Part shown: positions 22,418 to 34,219 of the stretch, piece after piece
Position numbering within the stretch: position 1 is the stretch's first letter
Layout of the letters: each line of letters opens with the position of its first letter
Source: Saksenaea vasiformis B4078
Taxonomy: Eukaryota > Mucoromycota > Mucoromycetes > Mucorales > Saksenaeaceae
DNA length: 64,000 bases
Assembly (NCBI GenBank): GCA_000697055.1
Contig: JNDT01001781.1
Span: 147,065-211,064, forward strand
Reading direction: 5' to 3'
Notes under the pieces: generated by a model
Databases searched by the model: none
What the model saw: the letters and a program-made list of their open reading frames with translations, nothing else
What the model was told of the DNA's origin: nothing
Translations under genes and position numbers: made by a program

Positions 22418-24159
22418 TCAAGGTCTACTGGCCGTGCTCAGATCACCTTGCCTGAAAAACTTCTCTGCGACAATATACTTCTCTTCGCGTTTGAGAAACC
22501 GATTGAGGCATGCCAGCGTTGAGGGCAAAGTCATAAATAACCAAGCTGCTACGGGTAGCATGGTGTAGTCGAACAGATGTCTCCATCGTCGTGATTCAGT
22601 CCAGGACTTATGCAAAAACTCGCGATCGATAGATCGATGTAGATGTTCGTACACGGCGAGGGTACCGAATAGTGGGAATGGCAAACACAGCGTAATGATC
22701 TTGACCATATTCCACAGCTGAGCGTAAAAATCAGATATCAGGATCGGGTTCTGCGTCGGATCGACAAATGCCAAGGTGTGCAGAGGCGGGAACAACAAAA
22801 ACTGCATGAGAGGGACTGCAGCAAACATAAGCCAGCCTGAGGTGGCAGGGATCATGTGTGCTTCCAAGATCAACAAACATACAGTGAGCTTGTCCAACCA
22901 TCCCACGGTTAAATTAGCAGCCAGTATACCATCGGAAGATGTAAACGCACTTTTGAGGGTGTAAGCGACATCAGCCACACCATTGTAATGGCGTTTTGCC
23001 TGGATGAATCTTGCGTTGACGTTAGAAAGGTAGCCAGGTGTCTGGACGTTCGTCAAATTGATCGGTACGTAGATAGGAGCCGTGCGCACCTGACCACCTG
23101 TCTTAAAGAAGCATTTGAGCCACATATGCATGTCTTCGCCTACTGCATCTGCATCGGTATCCCAGTAGCCCACACGCTCGGCTAAAACCATGGAAAGACT
23201 GTAATTGGAGCAAGGGAAGGATAAACCGTTGCTGTTGCTCAAATTGGACATCACCATAGCAGACCAGGTAATGTCAGTGACACGAACGGCGGCGGGCACT
23301 TCGAAGCAATTGCGAGAAAAGAAGATAGGTGGAGCCATCACCAGGTGATAGGGGTCTTCGGCACGGTTTAGTGCGTCCTCTACTTCTCTGACGTAGAGTT
23401 CCGGAATTGCCGAGTCCGAGTCAGTCACTGTCAAAATCATTCTGCGTTTGTCGACACCATGTCGCAACAGCTCCTCACAGCCATGTCGCGCAGCGTAGGC
23501 GACATTGGATCCCTTGCCTCGTGATTCACCAGGGATACCTGCAGGATGGCCAGTGATAATAAAATGCGCAAATCGATCCTTAAAGACCACAGAAAGACGT
23601 TCACCCTTTGCTTCATAACCATCTTCGGATTGTTCCATGGCAAGAATCAAGGCGTAATGCGTTTTTGCGTTTCTACGGTTTCTTAATTAGTTAGTACAAG
23701 GAGGTTATGTTTATTTGTTTACCTGTGATTTGCTATCCTCTCAATCGTGTCTTTAAGCAATGCTTCTGGTTCACAATAGTTGGGCACAATGAATACGTGA
23801 AAATAGTTTGGATCTTCATAATACTGTAATTTTTCTTCAATATCATCTACCGCGACCGTATTACGTTCAGTTAACATTGGTGATCCGGATCGACTGCTGG
23901 AACTGACGGTTTCGACGTTGTCATCTGCAACATAACGTAATCTAGCATTCCACTTTTGGATAGTAGCTCTAATCTTGCGAGAAGTTAACCAGAACTTGCA
24001 AACGTGGTTAACTTGTGTATAAAGGAAAATGCTGAAATAAATAAATAGAAGCACAAGATAAAAGCGAGGAAAGAAAAGCGGTCCTAAAGGAAGAATTGCT
24101 AAGGACGCAACGGGTACCATAGGAGCAACCCACTCAGATGGCGACCTAAGATGCTTCAT
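22418..24159 (-). CDS. Membrane-bound GT2-like glycosyltransferase
   Basis: About 560 residues from two exons joined through a 48-nt intron near 23650-23700. The N terminus has two close hydrophobic segments (VAPMVPVASLAILPLGPLFF; FYLVLLFIYFSIFLY). The catalytic part shows nucleotide-sugar and metal-binding acidic motifs TVTDSDSAIP and AVGEDMHMW, and FIQAKRHYNG in the place of the Q/R-x-x-R-W motif of processive GT2 enzymes. At least three further membrane segments follow. This arrangement fits a family-2-like synthase of the plasma membrane or Golgi. The sugar and acceptor are not predictable by eye, and it is not a chitin synthase by motif. Confidence 0.78.
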
Positions 24160-24364
24160 TTGTTTCGTTGATCAAACGAAAGAAAAAAAGGAAGAAAAAA
24201 GAAGTGGTTCGGAAAAGAAAACAAAAGAAAAGTTTTTTTTGTTTGCTTCGAACAAAACTAAAACCTTCCCACTTACAAAAAAGATACAACTGAAACAGCT
24301 GAACAATAAGGAAGGGCCGTAATGATGCGTATCATACACGTCATTCTATTTATATTGTTCTAAA

Positions 24365-25241
24365 TTATCCTAACTTTGGGAGAGCCAGAGCAGTGGCGGC
24401 AAGTGTAGGCATTTTAGGTGCAACATACAGCGATGTCGCCTCGGTGTATTTCACACCATCGGTACTTTCTACGGCAGCTGATACATACGCCTTTCTACCC
24501 TCTATTTTATCTAATCGTCCTCGCAGTACCACCCATTGATCCGCCTTTACTGGCTTTCGATAATCGACATTCAGATTTGCTGTGAATCCCATGTGATTTG
24601 GTAACGATGGCATGGCCTGTAAAGAATAAATTAGCCATCCATTTTCGTTTTCCTTTTCCCGTAGCAACTTACCACACAAGCTAATACTTCGTCGAGCAAA
24701 GTTGCCAACATACCACCATGGATAATCCCGTCATGTCCACAAAGCTCTTTACCCAGGTGAACTACTACTGTAACTTCTGTTCGTGCTTTGTTGTAGAATA
24801 TGACTGGGGGAACAATGATTTTGCCTTTGCCACGCAGCGTCTAGAAGAAGTTATTATCAAACGTCTCGACAAAGCTTCAAAACTTACTGAGGCTGTTAAT
24901 GAGTTCAGTTTGGCACTACCCTTTAAGTGACTATATGCTTCAATTTCGAACATTTCTGGATCAGCTCGTGCATTTTGGACGATTGGCATGTTATCTTGAT
25001 GGCTCTTCATCAGTTGCACTTCATCTGTAACTGCACCGTTCAGGGCGTTTTTCTGATCCAATAACGCTTCGTGATGTTGTGTTGACATGACCTTGTATGT
25101 AATTGCAGTAGCAGCGATAGCGGTAGCAGCCGTGGAAAAGAAAGGATATCTATAACGCGGTCTTTGCGTGGTGGTTGTTTGCCATCGTCGATGAGTGATG
25201 TGGACCCTTTTAAGGCCTGAACGGAGGAAGCTGGCTGACAT
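24365..25241 (-). CDS. Hotdog-fold thioesterase (4HBT/THEM-like)
   Basis: Three exons encode about 255 residues. The N terminus is Arg/Ser/Thr-rich (RSGLKRVHITHRRWQTTTTQ) with a hydrophobic stretch behind it, pointing to mitochondria or a membrane anchor. The hotdog core has HDGIIHGGMLATLLDE, the helix-start motif with the conserved HGG and acidic residue used by acyl-CoA thioesterases. The second strand set is YRKPVKADQWVVLRGRL. Introns follow LTAS (GTAAGTTTTG) and ACV (GTAAGTTGCT). The substrate, presumably an acyl-CoA, is not determined. Confidence 0.82.
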
Positions 25242-25467
25242 TGAAGAAGCCCGGAAAGAAAAGATCCGGCTAAACAGTGGAGAGATAACGTTGAATTCAG
25301 CCTCCGTTTCTGCTTACATACGCTGTCTTTTACCTGAAAAGGCGATGTTGTTTACCCAGTTCGCCGATCGATCAATGAAACAATAGCGATTGATCTGTCA
25401 GGACTTCCGAGATGGAAAAAGGAGAAAAAAAAAAGAAGACATATATTTCTTTGTGACAAAAAAGGCA

Positions 25468-26292
25468 CTAATCTGCTTTAGAAGGCTTCTCATCAACCTT
25501 TCTGCCCCAATACAAATAGACTTGTAGTACTAGGATCGCATTCAGTATACTAGCGAGAACGTTACCGCCAAGCATCAATGGGTCATCCAGTTCTGTCATG
25601 GTTGTGAAGACACGTGCTGTAGTGCCTGCAAAGTAATTCAATACGGCAAAGACTGATAGTTGTCCCGTTGACTGATTGATGAAATTAGCATAGATTTGTG
25701 GTATTTTACTCGCTAAGCTGAGTGGAATCGTAGCTGCATAGAGACTTGACATGGCCAATGACGGCAACGTACATATCAGACAGTACATTAAGACCATCAT
25801 GCTTATTCCCGTCAGAAGTACGGCGCCATGTCTTTCCGCGTAAAACAGGATCAGAAGTGTGATAACAACGTTCTGAAATGCCATAAAGAGCACTTCACCG
25901 TACGTGCTGAATGGATTATGTTGTCTGAGGTTGTAAGCGAGCGTGATGCCGTAACTAGCAGTCTCGAGGAGAAAAGACGCGAGAGACAAGCCCTCTGCAG
26001 AACGTTTGGCAAGTATCGTTAATATCTGTGGGATCTTGACAATCGCGCCACCAAGGACAATGCCAAAACCAAGAGCCTTGCTGATTGCGTACTTGATACA
26101 TGCTAAATCTGTAATGTTGAAATCTTCTACCAAAGATACATAGCATGTTTCACCAACAAGCGCCACTAGCGGATCTCTAAGAGGTTTGGGGAGCATCATT
26201 TTGCGTTGGAAGAACTCGGCATCGGGTATAGGTGGCGCGTAAGCAACGACGATGAATGAAGCCAGCAGGATAAAGAAGCTCCTGTAAAGCAT
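25468..26292 (-). CDS. MPDU1: Mannose-P-dolichol utilization defect 1 (MPDU1/Lec35) homolog, PQ-loop protein
   Basis: Intronless gene of 274 codons. An ER membrane protein needed for use of dolichol-phosphate sugars in N-glycan, GPI and mannosylation pathways. An N-terminal hydrophobic signal (LYRSFFILLASFIVVAYA) is followed by two PQ-loop repeats (VKIPQILTIL and SKIPQIYANF) about 110 residues apart, and several membrane helices. Other family patterns are EGLSLASFLLET and TGQLSVFAVLNY. It lies near a GT2-like transferase, but this is probably coincidence. Confidence 0.92.
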   Translation of the reverse strand: MLYRSFFILLASFIVVAYAPPIPDAEFFQRKMMLPKPLRDPLVALVGETCYVSLVEDFNITDLACIKYAISKALGFGIVLGGAIVKIPQILTILAKRSAEGLSLASFLLETASYGITLAYNLRQHNPFSTYGEVLFMAFQNVVITLLILFYAERHGAVLLTGISMMVLMYCLICTLPSLAMSSLYAATIPLSLASKIPQIYANFINQSTGQLSVFAVLNYFAGTTARVFTTMTELDDPLMLGGNVLASILNAILVLQVYLYWGRKVDEKPSKAD

Positions 26293-28279
26293 CCAAGCAA
26301 AAGAATGAGGTGACTTTCCCGATTACAACGAATGAGATGACTGAGTGGAAAAAAAAAAATTCCATCCTTCAAGGGAAATCTCGACAGCACATTGATGAGG
26401 AATAAATTACAGAATTGGTATGACAAATTTAGTCATGGTTACAGACTCTATAGGAAAATGTCATCCAATCCGCGTCAGCTTTGCCTAATCGATTAGCATT
26501 TCGCTGGAACTGGAAAGAAAAAAAAATCAGAAAGGAGACTGCAGACCGCCCATGTAACTCAAACTGCTTATCACCAAGCATCGAGTGTTGGCAGCCACGC
26601 TTCATACATCAAACAATAATGCGTAGAAAATAATTATGCATTTGATTTTTTTTGGACGATCACAGTCGAGTTAGCGTTGATGGTGTAGCATTAAGACACA
26701 AGTATTCTAAGCCCTGTGCCTGAGTTTACAGGGTTTACTGTTGAGATTCGGAACAGTTACATGAAGATTGATAAAAAATGACACAATAAAGGGGAAAGAG
26801 GACAGGCGGAATTGGGACAAATAGGCACGTCAAATTGGGAAGAGACCATACATAAAGAAATGGATGAGTATAGCTTTTCAACAGTGATCAACCCATTGAG
26901 CACGAGATTATTGCATGCACGTTTTATCTAAACGTAGTAAAAGGGAAATATCAAATATACCTCTTATAGTGTTTGGATTGTGCTCTTCAACATGTCTGAA
27001 CCCGAGTTATTGTCCAGAAACGATTAAAAGAATCCGTCTCGATCTTAAAACGGGAGAACTGTACTTGAAGGTCGGTCTTCGAATTCTTGACGGCGCCAAT
27101 TTTGACAGCCTCCAAAGGGACGAGAGGCCATCGAGGCGCTTGACTGCCGTTAACGCCGTTGTCCCAATTCTTCTGCGAATTCTTTCCCCTTTGAATTGCC
27201 AAAGTGAGGCATCGTTTTTTCTCAATTATTGGAATGCTTCCAGATATCGATGCTGTTCAACTGTGGCAAGATAATGATCGTAATGGTCCTTAAACTATGT
27301 TTTGCGCTTGCTTGTTTTCAAGCTCCCTTGATATCCCGACGATAGTGCTGAAGCGGTGGACAATTTGATAATTTACTCATTAAGATATCGGATGACAGGA
27401 GGAATGTTCCATCGCCCTTTTGATAAATTTCGCAAGTGATTCAAGTGATGGCGTTTCTTGGCTGGGAGATTAGAATAGCAGACTTAAAACAGTAGTCAAG
27501 GTTGAGACCCCGTGGTCTTCGTAAAGACAAGCGAGTATACAGAAAAAGACCACCACTAAGACCTCATCCGTGTATACCATAACTACGCTTGATCGATGTT
27601 TCTTTCACGATAACATCGGTGTCAGCGTAGACAGAATGTACTGCTACGAATCGACAATATAATCTATAGACTCGAGCCTACCATACTCATCAATGATAGT
27701 TCCCTCTCCGTCCTCGTCCGAAAGTAAATGCTCATTATGATAAAGGATCTTGTAAGTAGAGTAAAAAGAAAAAGAAGAAAAAGCTGAACCGGATAAGCCC
27801 AGAGTGCTTTATATATTCCAATGCTTTTGTGACACGGTGCTCTGGAAGACTGCAGCATCAATTCTTAAACTGGTGCGACTTCACTTTCAAGAAAAGATTG
27901 TAAGTGCGCATGAAATAATAGGAAAGAGCCGATGATTGAAATGAGGGGGGAAGGAAAGGGGCACTGGATTTCCCTTCAACACATGACGCGAGTCTCTCAC
28001 ACAAGTTTAACGCAACATTCCCACACACACTTTGAACTCGGTTTGCATCCAATCAAGTCACTTTCCATGCGATAGCGAAAAATGGCAAATTGACCAATAC
28101 TGCACAACAAGCACCAATTGGGCTTTTTCTTCTGCTTACTCTTTTTCTTTTCTGGCTGTTCTTTCTTTCTTTCCTTTCTCTTCTGCTAAATATATACATT
28201 TGACATACCCTAGGCCTGTCCCTTTTTTGTGCGCGTTCCCAAGTCAACCTGAACCATTCACAGTCAGATTAAACGCAAG
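26293..28279. other. Gene-poor spacer
   Basis: About 2 kb between MPDU1 and the PWWP gene. A plus frame at 26915-27274 with its minus-strand shadow looks locally coding-like but has no family pattern. Nothing else was recognised. The right end presumably holds the PWWP promoter. Confidence 0.4.
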
Positions 28280-29998
28280 ATGCACCCACAAGAGACACCG
28301 ACCTACACACCTGGAATGGTAGTGTTTGCGAAGCTCAAAGGGTACCCATGGTGGCCTGCGAGAGTAAGTGAAGTTGACCCCAAAAGTCAACGATAGAGAA
28401 CGTTCCTTCACGGACTGGGCTGGGTATGAGGCAAGGCTACTCATCTTTGCCGATGAGAGCCGATGAATGCCGACTCAAAGTTTCCTTTGCGTTTTTGCTA
28501 CCAGATCTTATGCTAGAATGAAGAGTCCATTGGTCTAAGGTTCAACTCTATAGATTGAGAATGATCAAGATGTCCCACCAAAGGTGTTAAAGCATAAAGC
28601 CAAAACCAAAGGCCCGTTACATACTGTCTTCTTCTTTGGATCAAGAGACTAGTAAGTCAATAATAATAATAGGATGGTGATGCTAGAAGTGAATGCAAGG
28701 TCTAAAAACTCCCTTCCTTCTAGTGGGTTTTTCGGACCTGACGCAATTCGTCCTTTCAACCACGCCAGCGTAGCACACGACCTCAAAGATAACAAATTCA
28801 AAAGTAAAGAACTCGAACAGGCCGTGCGTCAAGCCCTGGATCCATCCTTGCTTGATCAAGCTATTGATGAGGAGAAAGCGCAGGGCAATAGTGATCACGA
28901 TGAGGGGAAGGGATACCAATCAAGGAAATCGAAAACAGTGAAACGGAAGGCTGATGAGGATAAAAAGGCAGTGTCAAATGGAAGAGGCAAAGCGAAATCT
29001 CCACAAAAGAAAGGACAGTCTACTACGCCTCTCCCTAGAAACAAGAGACTTCGTCGTATATCAAGCACTATATCTGCTGCCCGGGATCCAGCCACTGAGA
29101 ATGAAAAAGGCACAAAGAGAGGAGTAAGTGGTTGGAATATAAAAAGATGCAAAGAAAAGAGAAGATCAATCAACGGTAACGTTTTATGGGGTGGAATGTA
29201 GCGTAGGTCCGTATCAGTGAAGAAGGAAGTCAACAGCGATCATGATCGTACAAGTGTCTCTCCAGCACTGGACCACGGCGAGAACGGATTGCAACCAAAA
29301 GATGATCCATCCAATGACAAGGGAAAAAGCAAAACGCACGATTTGAGCATGATTCGGGATACACCTGGATTTAAGAAAATGTATCAAACGAGACATAAGC
29401 TCCAGAAATTGGTCTATTATAAGAAGCCGGTGAGTTAAAAATGTCTTGTCAGATCCTACAATGTAGAAGACCTGACGAGATCTACTTTGGATGAAAAGGG
29501 GGAGATCCCGCCAGAAGATTACTCCAAAATTGCTATGATCATCGAGGAAATTGAGGGATCTACCATGACATACAGTTTATTACGGGTAAATTGGGGTGAC
29601 AGATGGCAAGTAGCAGGAATGTTGAATTCTAATAAAGGGGTGACCGTGGTGGATAGGAAACTAAGATAGGCAAGGTTGTCAAAGCTGCATGCACATACAC
29701 ATATGAAAATGATGTCGAATACCACATCAAAGAGCGCTGCCAAGAATTGATGAAAATATGGAAAGAACGCTTTACCACTGGACATAGTCCGGCACCGGAT
29801 TCAGGGTCGAATAGAACGAACTGCAAAGCTATCTCAAAGACGAATGATGTAGGTCGGGGGAAAGAGTTTGTTCCTACAGCGCCCGCTTCAACAGACACCC
29901 GATGTCTTGGACAGATGACAGAATCCGTGTTGGTGGGTGGTATGGTTGCAGCCGAAGATGAACACAGCGCCAAGACAGTCCACAAAAGCCTTAGCTGA
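28280..29998 (+). CDS. PWWP-domain chromatin protein with TFIIS-N (LEDGF-like) domain
   Basis: Probable histone-methyl reader. Exon 1 encodes the PWWP start: PGMVVFAKLKGYPWWPAR. Exon 2 completes it with PLHTVFFFGSRDYGFFGPDAI, the junction restored by an intron at about 28651-28723. A basic, low-complexity middle follows (KSKTVKRKADEDKKAVSNGR). A helical block then begins RDTPGFKKMYQTRHKLQKL and continues PPEDYSKIAMIIEEIEGSTM and IGKVVKAACTYTYENDVEY. This fits a TFIIS N-terminal/LEDGF IBD-type bundle. Five introns are phase-consistent; one is about 84 nt near 29587. The C-terminal tail is disordered. Orthology (HDGF/LEDGF-like versus fungal PWWP proteins) is not resolved. Confidence 0.85.
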
Positions 29999-30162
29999 TC
30001 CACTGCGCGGCGAAGACGTAGTAATGCAGGATGCTTGACATACAGGATGCCCAGGCTACAAGCTGATGAAATTAAGTCATAACACATTTTTTAATTCGTT
30101 CCTCCCCTTATGAAACAAGTTCTATGCACCGTTAAGACAATACCTTTTCCCTCATTCCCTTT

Positions 30163-30250
30163 CTCTTCTTCCTCTTTTTCCTCTTCTTCCTCTTCTTCCT
30201 CTTCTTCCTCTTCTTCCTCTTCTTCCTCTTCTTCCTCTTCTTCCTCTCTC
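30163..30250. repeat. CTCTTCTTC minisatellite
   Basis: About eight perfect 9-bp units of CTCTTCTTC, flanked by imperfect TTCCTC-type units. It creates spurious poly-Ser and poly-Glu frames on the two strands. A polypyrimidine tract of this length is prone to slippage. Confidence 0.9.
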
Positions 30251-31955
30251 ATCGGTAATTTGTATTCCGATTCCTTTCCTCGCCACTTTGTTTTTCCATA
30301 CCAAATTGTTTTTTTTAGCTTTGTCACTCGACTAAAAAGAAATTGGCAACATTCAAGCGTGTGGAGCACATTCCAGATGTCATCATTTGGCGGTGCAGTA
30401 TTCATCCAAATACTAGAACATTACTGAGACAGCTTTAACTGGTAATTGTGACTAACGGTGTGTGATAGTACTTTGCTGTCAAAAAGCGTTCATTCGGATT
30501 CCATTCTTCTTTCACTACGTTACTTAAGACGTCTTTTTTTGCAAGAGTTAGCATACTAGGTTCCAAGGATGGGTAATGATGATCACGTAGGAAGATCACT
30601 AAAGGTTATCAAGTTGTCTGAAGTCCGTCCTTCGCACGGATCCCTTTTATTAACTTAGCGTTTCTGTTTAAGGGGACGCTTCAACGAGGCGATGAACTAA
30701 AGGTCTTCACCTTCCAATAAAAAGTATGCAGACTGTATTTCTTGCCTATCTTGATAGTTAGACGTGTTAAAGGCGGATTATCCACCAGTGCGGATACTTA
30801 AAGGGAAATACACCCCCACTAAGTATTTCCATTGATCACACCCAAGACTACTCATATTTTCCTGAATCTTTTCTAGCTGCATGCCCTACGTTCCAAAACA
30901 CCTCACTTTTATACAACTCATACACCGTTGGAGTAAGTGTTTTCATGATCTTAGCACCACGCTGACAGCCTTATCGCAGCATCCTCTATCCCAGGCACAT
31001 TTATATGCTGTCGCTGATGATAGAATTATGCTTCGGGATTGTAAGATGATACACAAGTATCATCCACATATTAACCATGAAATGGTTTTATGTTCCTCAT
31101 ACTAATCGGCCCAGTAGACGTCAATTTCACATAACACGTTTCATGACTTCATAAATCCATTAATCACTGTGCAAACAAGAAAAAGGACAGATTGATCGTG
31201 ATTGTTCGGGTACTCCCTGAGTTTATGTTTTGTGCTCCCCGCAATATTCGCTGGAAGAATGTCAAGTGATTCTATACCACGCGGTGAAGAGCGCAAACAT
31301 CGTGCCACTGTAATTTGACATATTCACCTGAGGAAAAGGTCAACATGCTGACCAATTTTGCAGTGTAAAATACCACTTTAGTGGGTTAAGTATTCTCTTT
31401 ACATTCCGATCGAAAAGAGCAAGGTTCTCTCATTGAAGCATAACAAAAATTTCTTGATCATGTTATCCGCCTTTTGCTAATCGCGGTCGTCGAACACTCC
31501 ATGTCAACGAGATAGAATAGAAGTAGAGTGAATTAGCTACATCATAAAGGTGTTTGACGAACTGCGGCTTTTTCTCAGAATAGAGGATTGGTTTCATCCC
31601 TGGCAAAACGATAAGAAACAGCAACGGCGGGAAAAACGGTTATCCATTATTGAAAATCCGCTCATCCGAATTGGCCGATGGTCAATTATCCGAAAGCATT
31701 AAGCGCATCAGTATTAAGGTATCCTTATGATAACGGTTTGTGAAATGGTACGATTTGAAAGGGAAGCAAACATACGTTTAATATTTGAGATTTTTAAGCG
31801 TCAAACGAGGAAAGTGATCTGTTCTTTCACGTATGATCTTCTTCGCTTACTTGTTTATGCTGTCAGTGTCGGCGATTGAAAAGTCTGTTCCGTATCCGCG
31901 GACGATGTGTGGCAAAGCGCGGATTGTTTCGGCTAACAGTTTTGTCTGACAAGTG

Positions 31956-31962
31956 TATTTAA
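31956..31962 (+). promoter_or_regulatory. TATA-like box of the 32045 gene
   Basis: TATTTAA lies about 85 bp upstream of the ATG, within a promoter ending in a pyrimidine-rich leader (CATTGTCTTCTCCTCC). Positional evidence only. Confidence 0.45.
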
Positions 31963-32044
31963 GGGACCTGATTGCCCATCAAAAAATTTTATTGTTCATA
32001 CATTTTACATTGTCTTCTCCTCCATATTTATAAACATCACTGCC

Positions 32045-32314
32045 ATGGGTCTCACATTCCGCCTCTCCAAATTCATCAAGAAGTCCTTTACTCCCAATGA
32101 AGAAGAGCATGCTTCATCAAGACCAGTTTCAACACACAACACCCCATTGACATCTCCTACAACCTCCTTATACGAGTTTCAAGTCTCTGACAAATACCTT
32201 CGGGACCCTATGAGATGTAACAGACGGCCTGATGTTGTTGGTACCTATGTGGATCCTATGGGTGGCCGGATCAGCTATTGTCACGGCACTGATCCCACCA
32301 ATACGGGCGCTTAA
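32045..32314 (+). CDS. Orphan small basic protein (89 aa)
   Basis: Not recognised. A single-exon frame starts in a strong context (CACTGCCATGGGT) with an upstream TATA-like box and pyrimidine-rich leader. AATAAATAAATA about 115 bp after the stop could serve polyadenylation. The protein has an amphipathic basic start (LTFRLSKFIKKSF), a Ser/Thr-rich middle, and a compact C-terminal part with YVDPMGGRISYCHGTD. No signal peptide or membrane helix is present. Gene-like signals make it more convincing than other short frames nearby. Function is unknown. Confidence 0.55.
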   Translation: MGLTFRLSKFIKKSFTPNEEEHASSRPVSTHNTPLTSPTTSLYEFQVSDKYLRDPMRCNRRPDVVGTYVDPMGGRISYCHGTDPTNTGA

Positions 32315-33174
32315 CTCTTTATTTTCTCCACCCATTATTATCATCCTATCATTATCATGCTGTCATTATTATCATTACCATTTCCATTTCATTATCAGGC
32401 ATAATACATTCATACATCATGTAAAAAATAAATAAATATCCACAGTACACCAGAATCCCAATTAATCTGTCTTTGCAATGAAAACTATAATACCCGGGGA
32501 AGGTTCGCAGTGCCGATCTTCGTAATGTCATTTGATGTCGGAAACTAGGACATAGCAGTGAGGCGTGTGAAGTGACAGTTTTACAGTTGATCCATGTATC
32601 CACTAAAAAGCCAGTGTAGATCACTACCCTAATTGAACATGCTAAAAAAGGGGGTTAACCGAGAATCGTGCTGCAGGAACACCTGTTGTCGCTTATCCTA
32701 ATAGACTGACGTGCGTGAGCACTCTTTTGGATTACGCATCATGATCAGGTCGTCGGGCAGAAAGATTATTCGTGTATCATGGATATACAATCATTACTAA
32801 CATAGCCATGATTCTGTTTGGGTTATTGCCCTTGATTAGACATGAAACACGAATACTGCAACTAAAAAGGAAAAAAACAATTTTTTTTCCTATCCTGCTA
32901 AGTGGTAAAAGAATCACTAGAACTAAAGCAGCTAAGTCCTTTTTGGCGTAAGGTAACACACACACGTTCTTATACGACGGCTACGACAACGAAAGAGGCG
33001 CATTTTTTGTGGTCTGTATTTAATCGGTTTGTGTAACGTAATATCCATGCGCGTGGTACCTGTGTACATTTCGATGATCGCTATACAGCCAGACAGTCGG
33101 TATGAATGATTAACAGCGTATAAAGTACAAGAGATTTAGTTCTTTGGAAAGAAAAAAGAATACGTAAAGGGGTT
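32315..33174. other. Spacer, ATCATT-rich then unremarkable
   Basis: The first about 100 bp is an imperfect TCATTATCA low-complexity tract, probably the 3' UTR of the small gene. No gene was seen in the rest. Confidence 0.45.
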
Positions 33175-34219
33175 TTAGATCATGACGCTGGTCAATGCAG
33201 CTGCAGCTACGAGACCGAGGATGGGCTTAGCCAAGCCGTTGGCTGAAGAATCAGGTTTACCCGAAGGAGAAGCTTGGTTGCCGGTGTTTGCGCTGGGCTT
33301 GTTGGCATCGGTAGCAGAGTTGTCGGGCTTGCTGTTGGGAGTCGACGTGGAAGTCGTAGTAGTGGGGGCAGTTTCAGCAGCGCTGGTTGCGGTGGTTGGG
33401 GCAGCTTTGTCGGTTGTGGTGTTGTTTGCAGCAGTGGTGGTGGATGAGGAGTTCGAAGATGAAGCGCCGCCGTCAACGAGTTTACCGATTCCCCATGGAA
33501 TAGCATCACCTACGTAGATTTGTTCTCAGTTTTCTTTTTCTTGTACAAAGCACATGTCTGAAATTTCTTACCACCGGGCTGGGTTGGGTTGGCAGGAGGA
33601 ACTTGTTTGCCATCAGCTCCGACAATAGCAAAGCGGGTTGTCCAGGCTTTTTCACCACCATCTAAATAAAAAGTTGGTCATTAGGGGGAAGGTTCTCTAC
33701 AAGGAATGCAGAAATATAGAAACTTACCGCCAGTGAACATGAAGAAATAAATGGCAGAATGGGGATCCACCTGAGGAACCTTCCACTTGAACGACTTGGC
33801 AGATTTTGCGTCCAATCCCTAAAAACGGCAAAATTAGGATTAGCTGACTACATTGTCATTAGGTGTCGACTTACAGTAGCAACATTGGTCAAGAACTTCT
33901 GTTGAAGGTTATCACCTGTCATAAAGTCTAATGGTAACGTTAGAAAAAACAGGAATGATATTGTAGATTTTAGCTTACCGATCTTGAATGTCTTCCAAGC
34001 TGGAGTCTTGTCTTCACCTGTGATTGAGAAGGCGAAATAGGTCAGTTTCTGACCAATTCGCTATATAATGGATACTATACCCCAAAGGATCTCATGTTCT
34101 TGACCTTCGTTCCACACGGTGCCGGGGGCAGGCTCGGATGGAGCTACGCCAGCATTTACACCGGCGAAGGTGGCAAGGACAGCAAGAGAGGTGGCAATGA
34201 GTGTCTTGGAAAAAACCAT
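33175..34219 (-). CDS. Kre9/Knh1-like Ser/Thr-rich GPI-anchored cell-surface protein
   Basis: Secreted wall-associated protein. The signal peptide is SKTLIATSLAVLATFAGVNA. An N-terminal Kre9/KNH-type beta domain follows (APSEPAPGTVWNEGQEHEI, SFKWKVPQVDP, YFFMFTGG, TTRFAIVGADGKQVPPANPT). A long Ser/Thr/Asn/Ala stalk suited to O-glycosylation comes next. The C-terminal hydrophobic tail (GLAKPILGLVAAAAALTSVM) after DSSANG fits a GPI-addition signal. Six short introns split the beta domain. Such proteins are usually linked to beta-glucan assembly or wall structure; the precise role is not predictable. A long plus-strand frame here is antisense to the repetitive stalk. Confidence 0.85.

Larger units (their letters stand above)
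29999..32044. other. Spacer with microsatellite, no gene recognised
   Basis: About 2 kb downstream of the PWWP gene. It holds a 9-bp tandem repeat tract (listed separately) and, at its right end, the TATA element of the small gene. Frames around the tract are low-complexity Ser or Glu artefacts. Confidence 0.45.

Noticed and set aside
26915..27274. 119-codon plus frame beginning with ATG, and its minus-strand counterpart
   Set aside because: No domain, no splice continuation, ordinary composition; could be part of an unknown element but not supportable as a gene.
28530..28560. GGTTCAACTC resembling a tRNA B box
   Set aside because: Inside intron 1 of the PWWP gene with no A box or cloverleaf around it.
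30091..30427. Long poly-Ser and poly-Glu frames on both strands
   Set aside because: Produced by the CTCTTCTTC tandem repeat; no other coding signal.
33182..33517. Plus-strand Val/Ala-rich frame of 111 codons
   Set aside because: Antisense to the Ser/Thr stalk and GPI tail of the Kre9-like gene.
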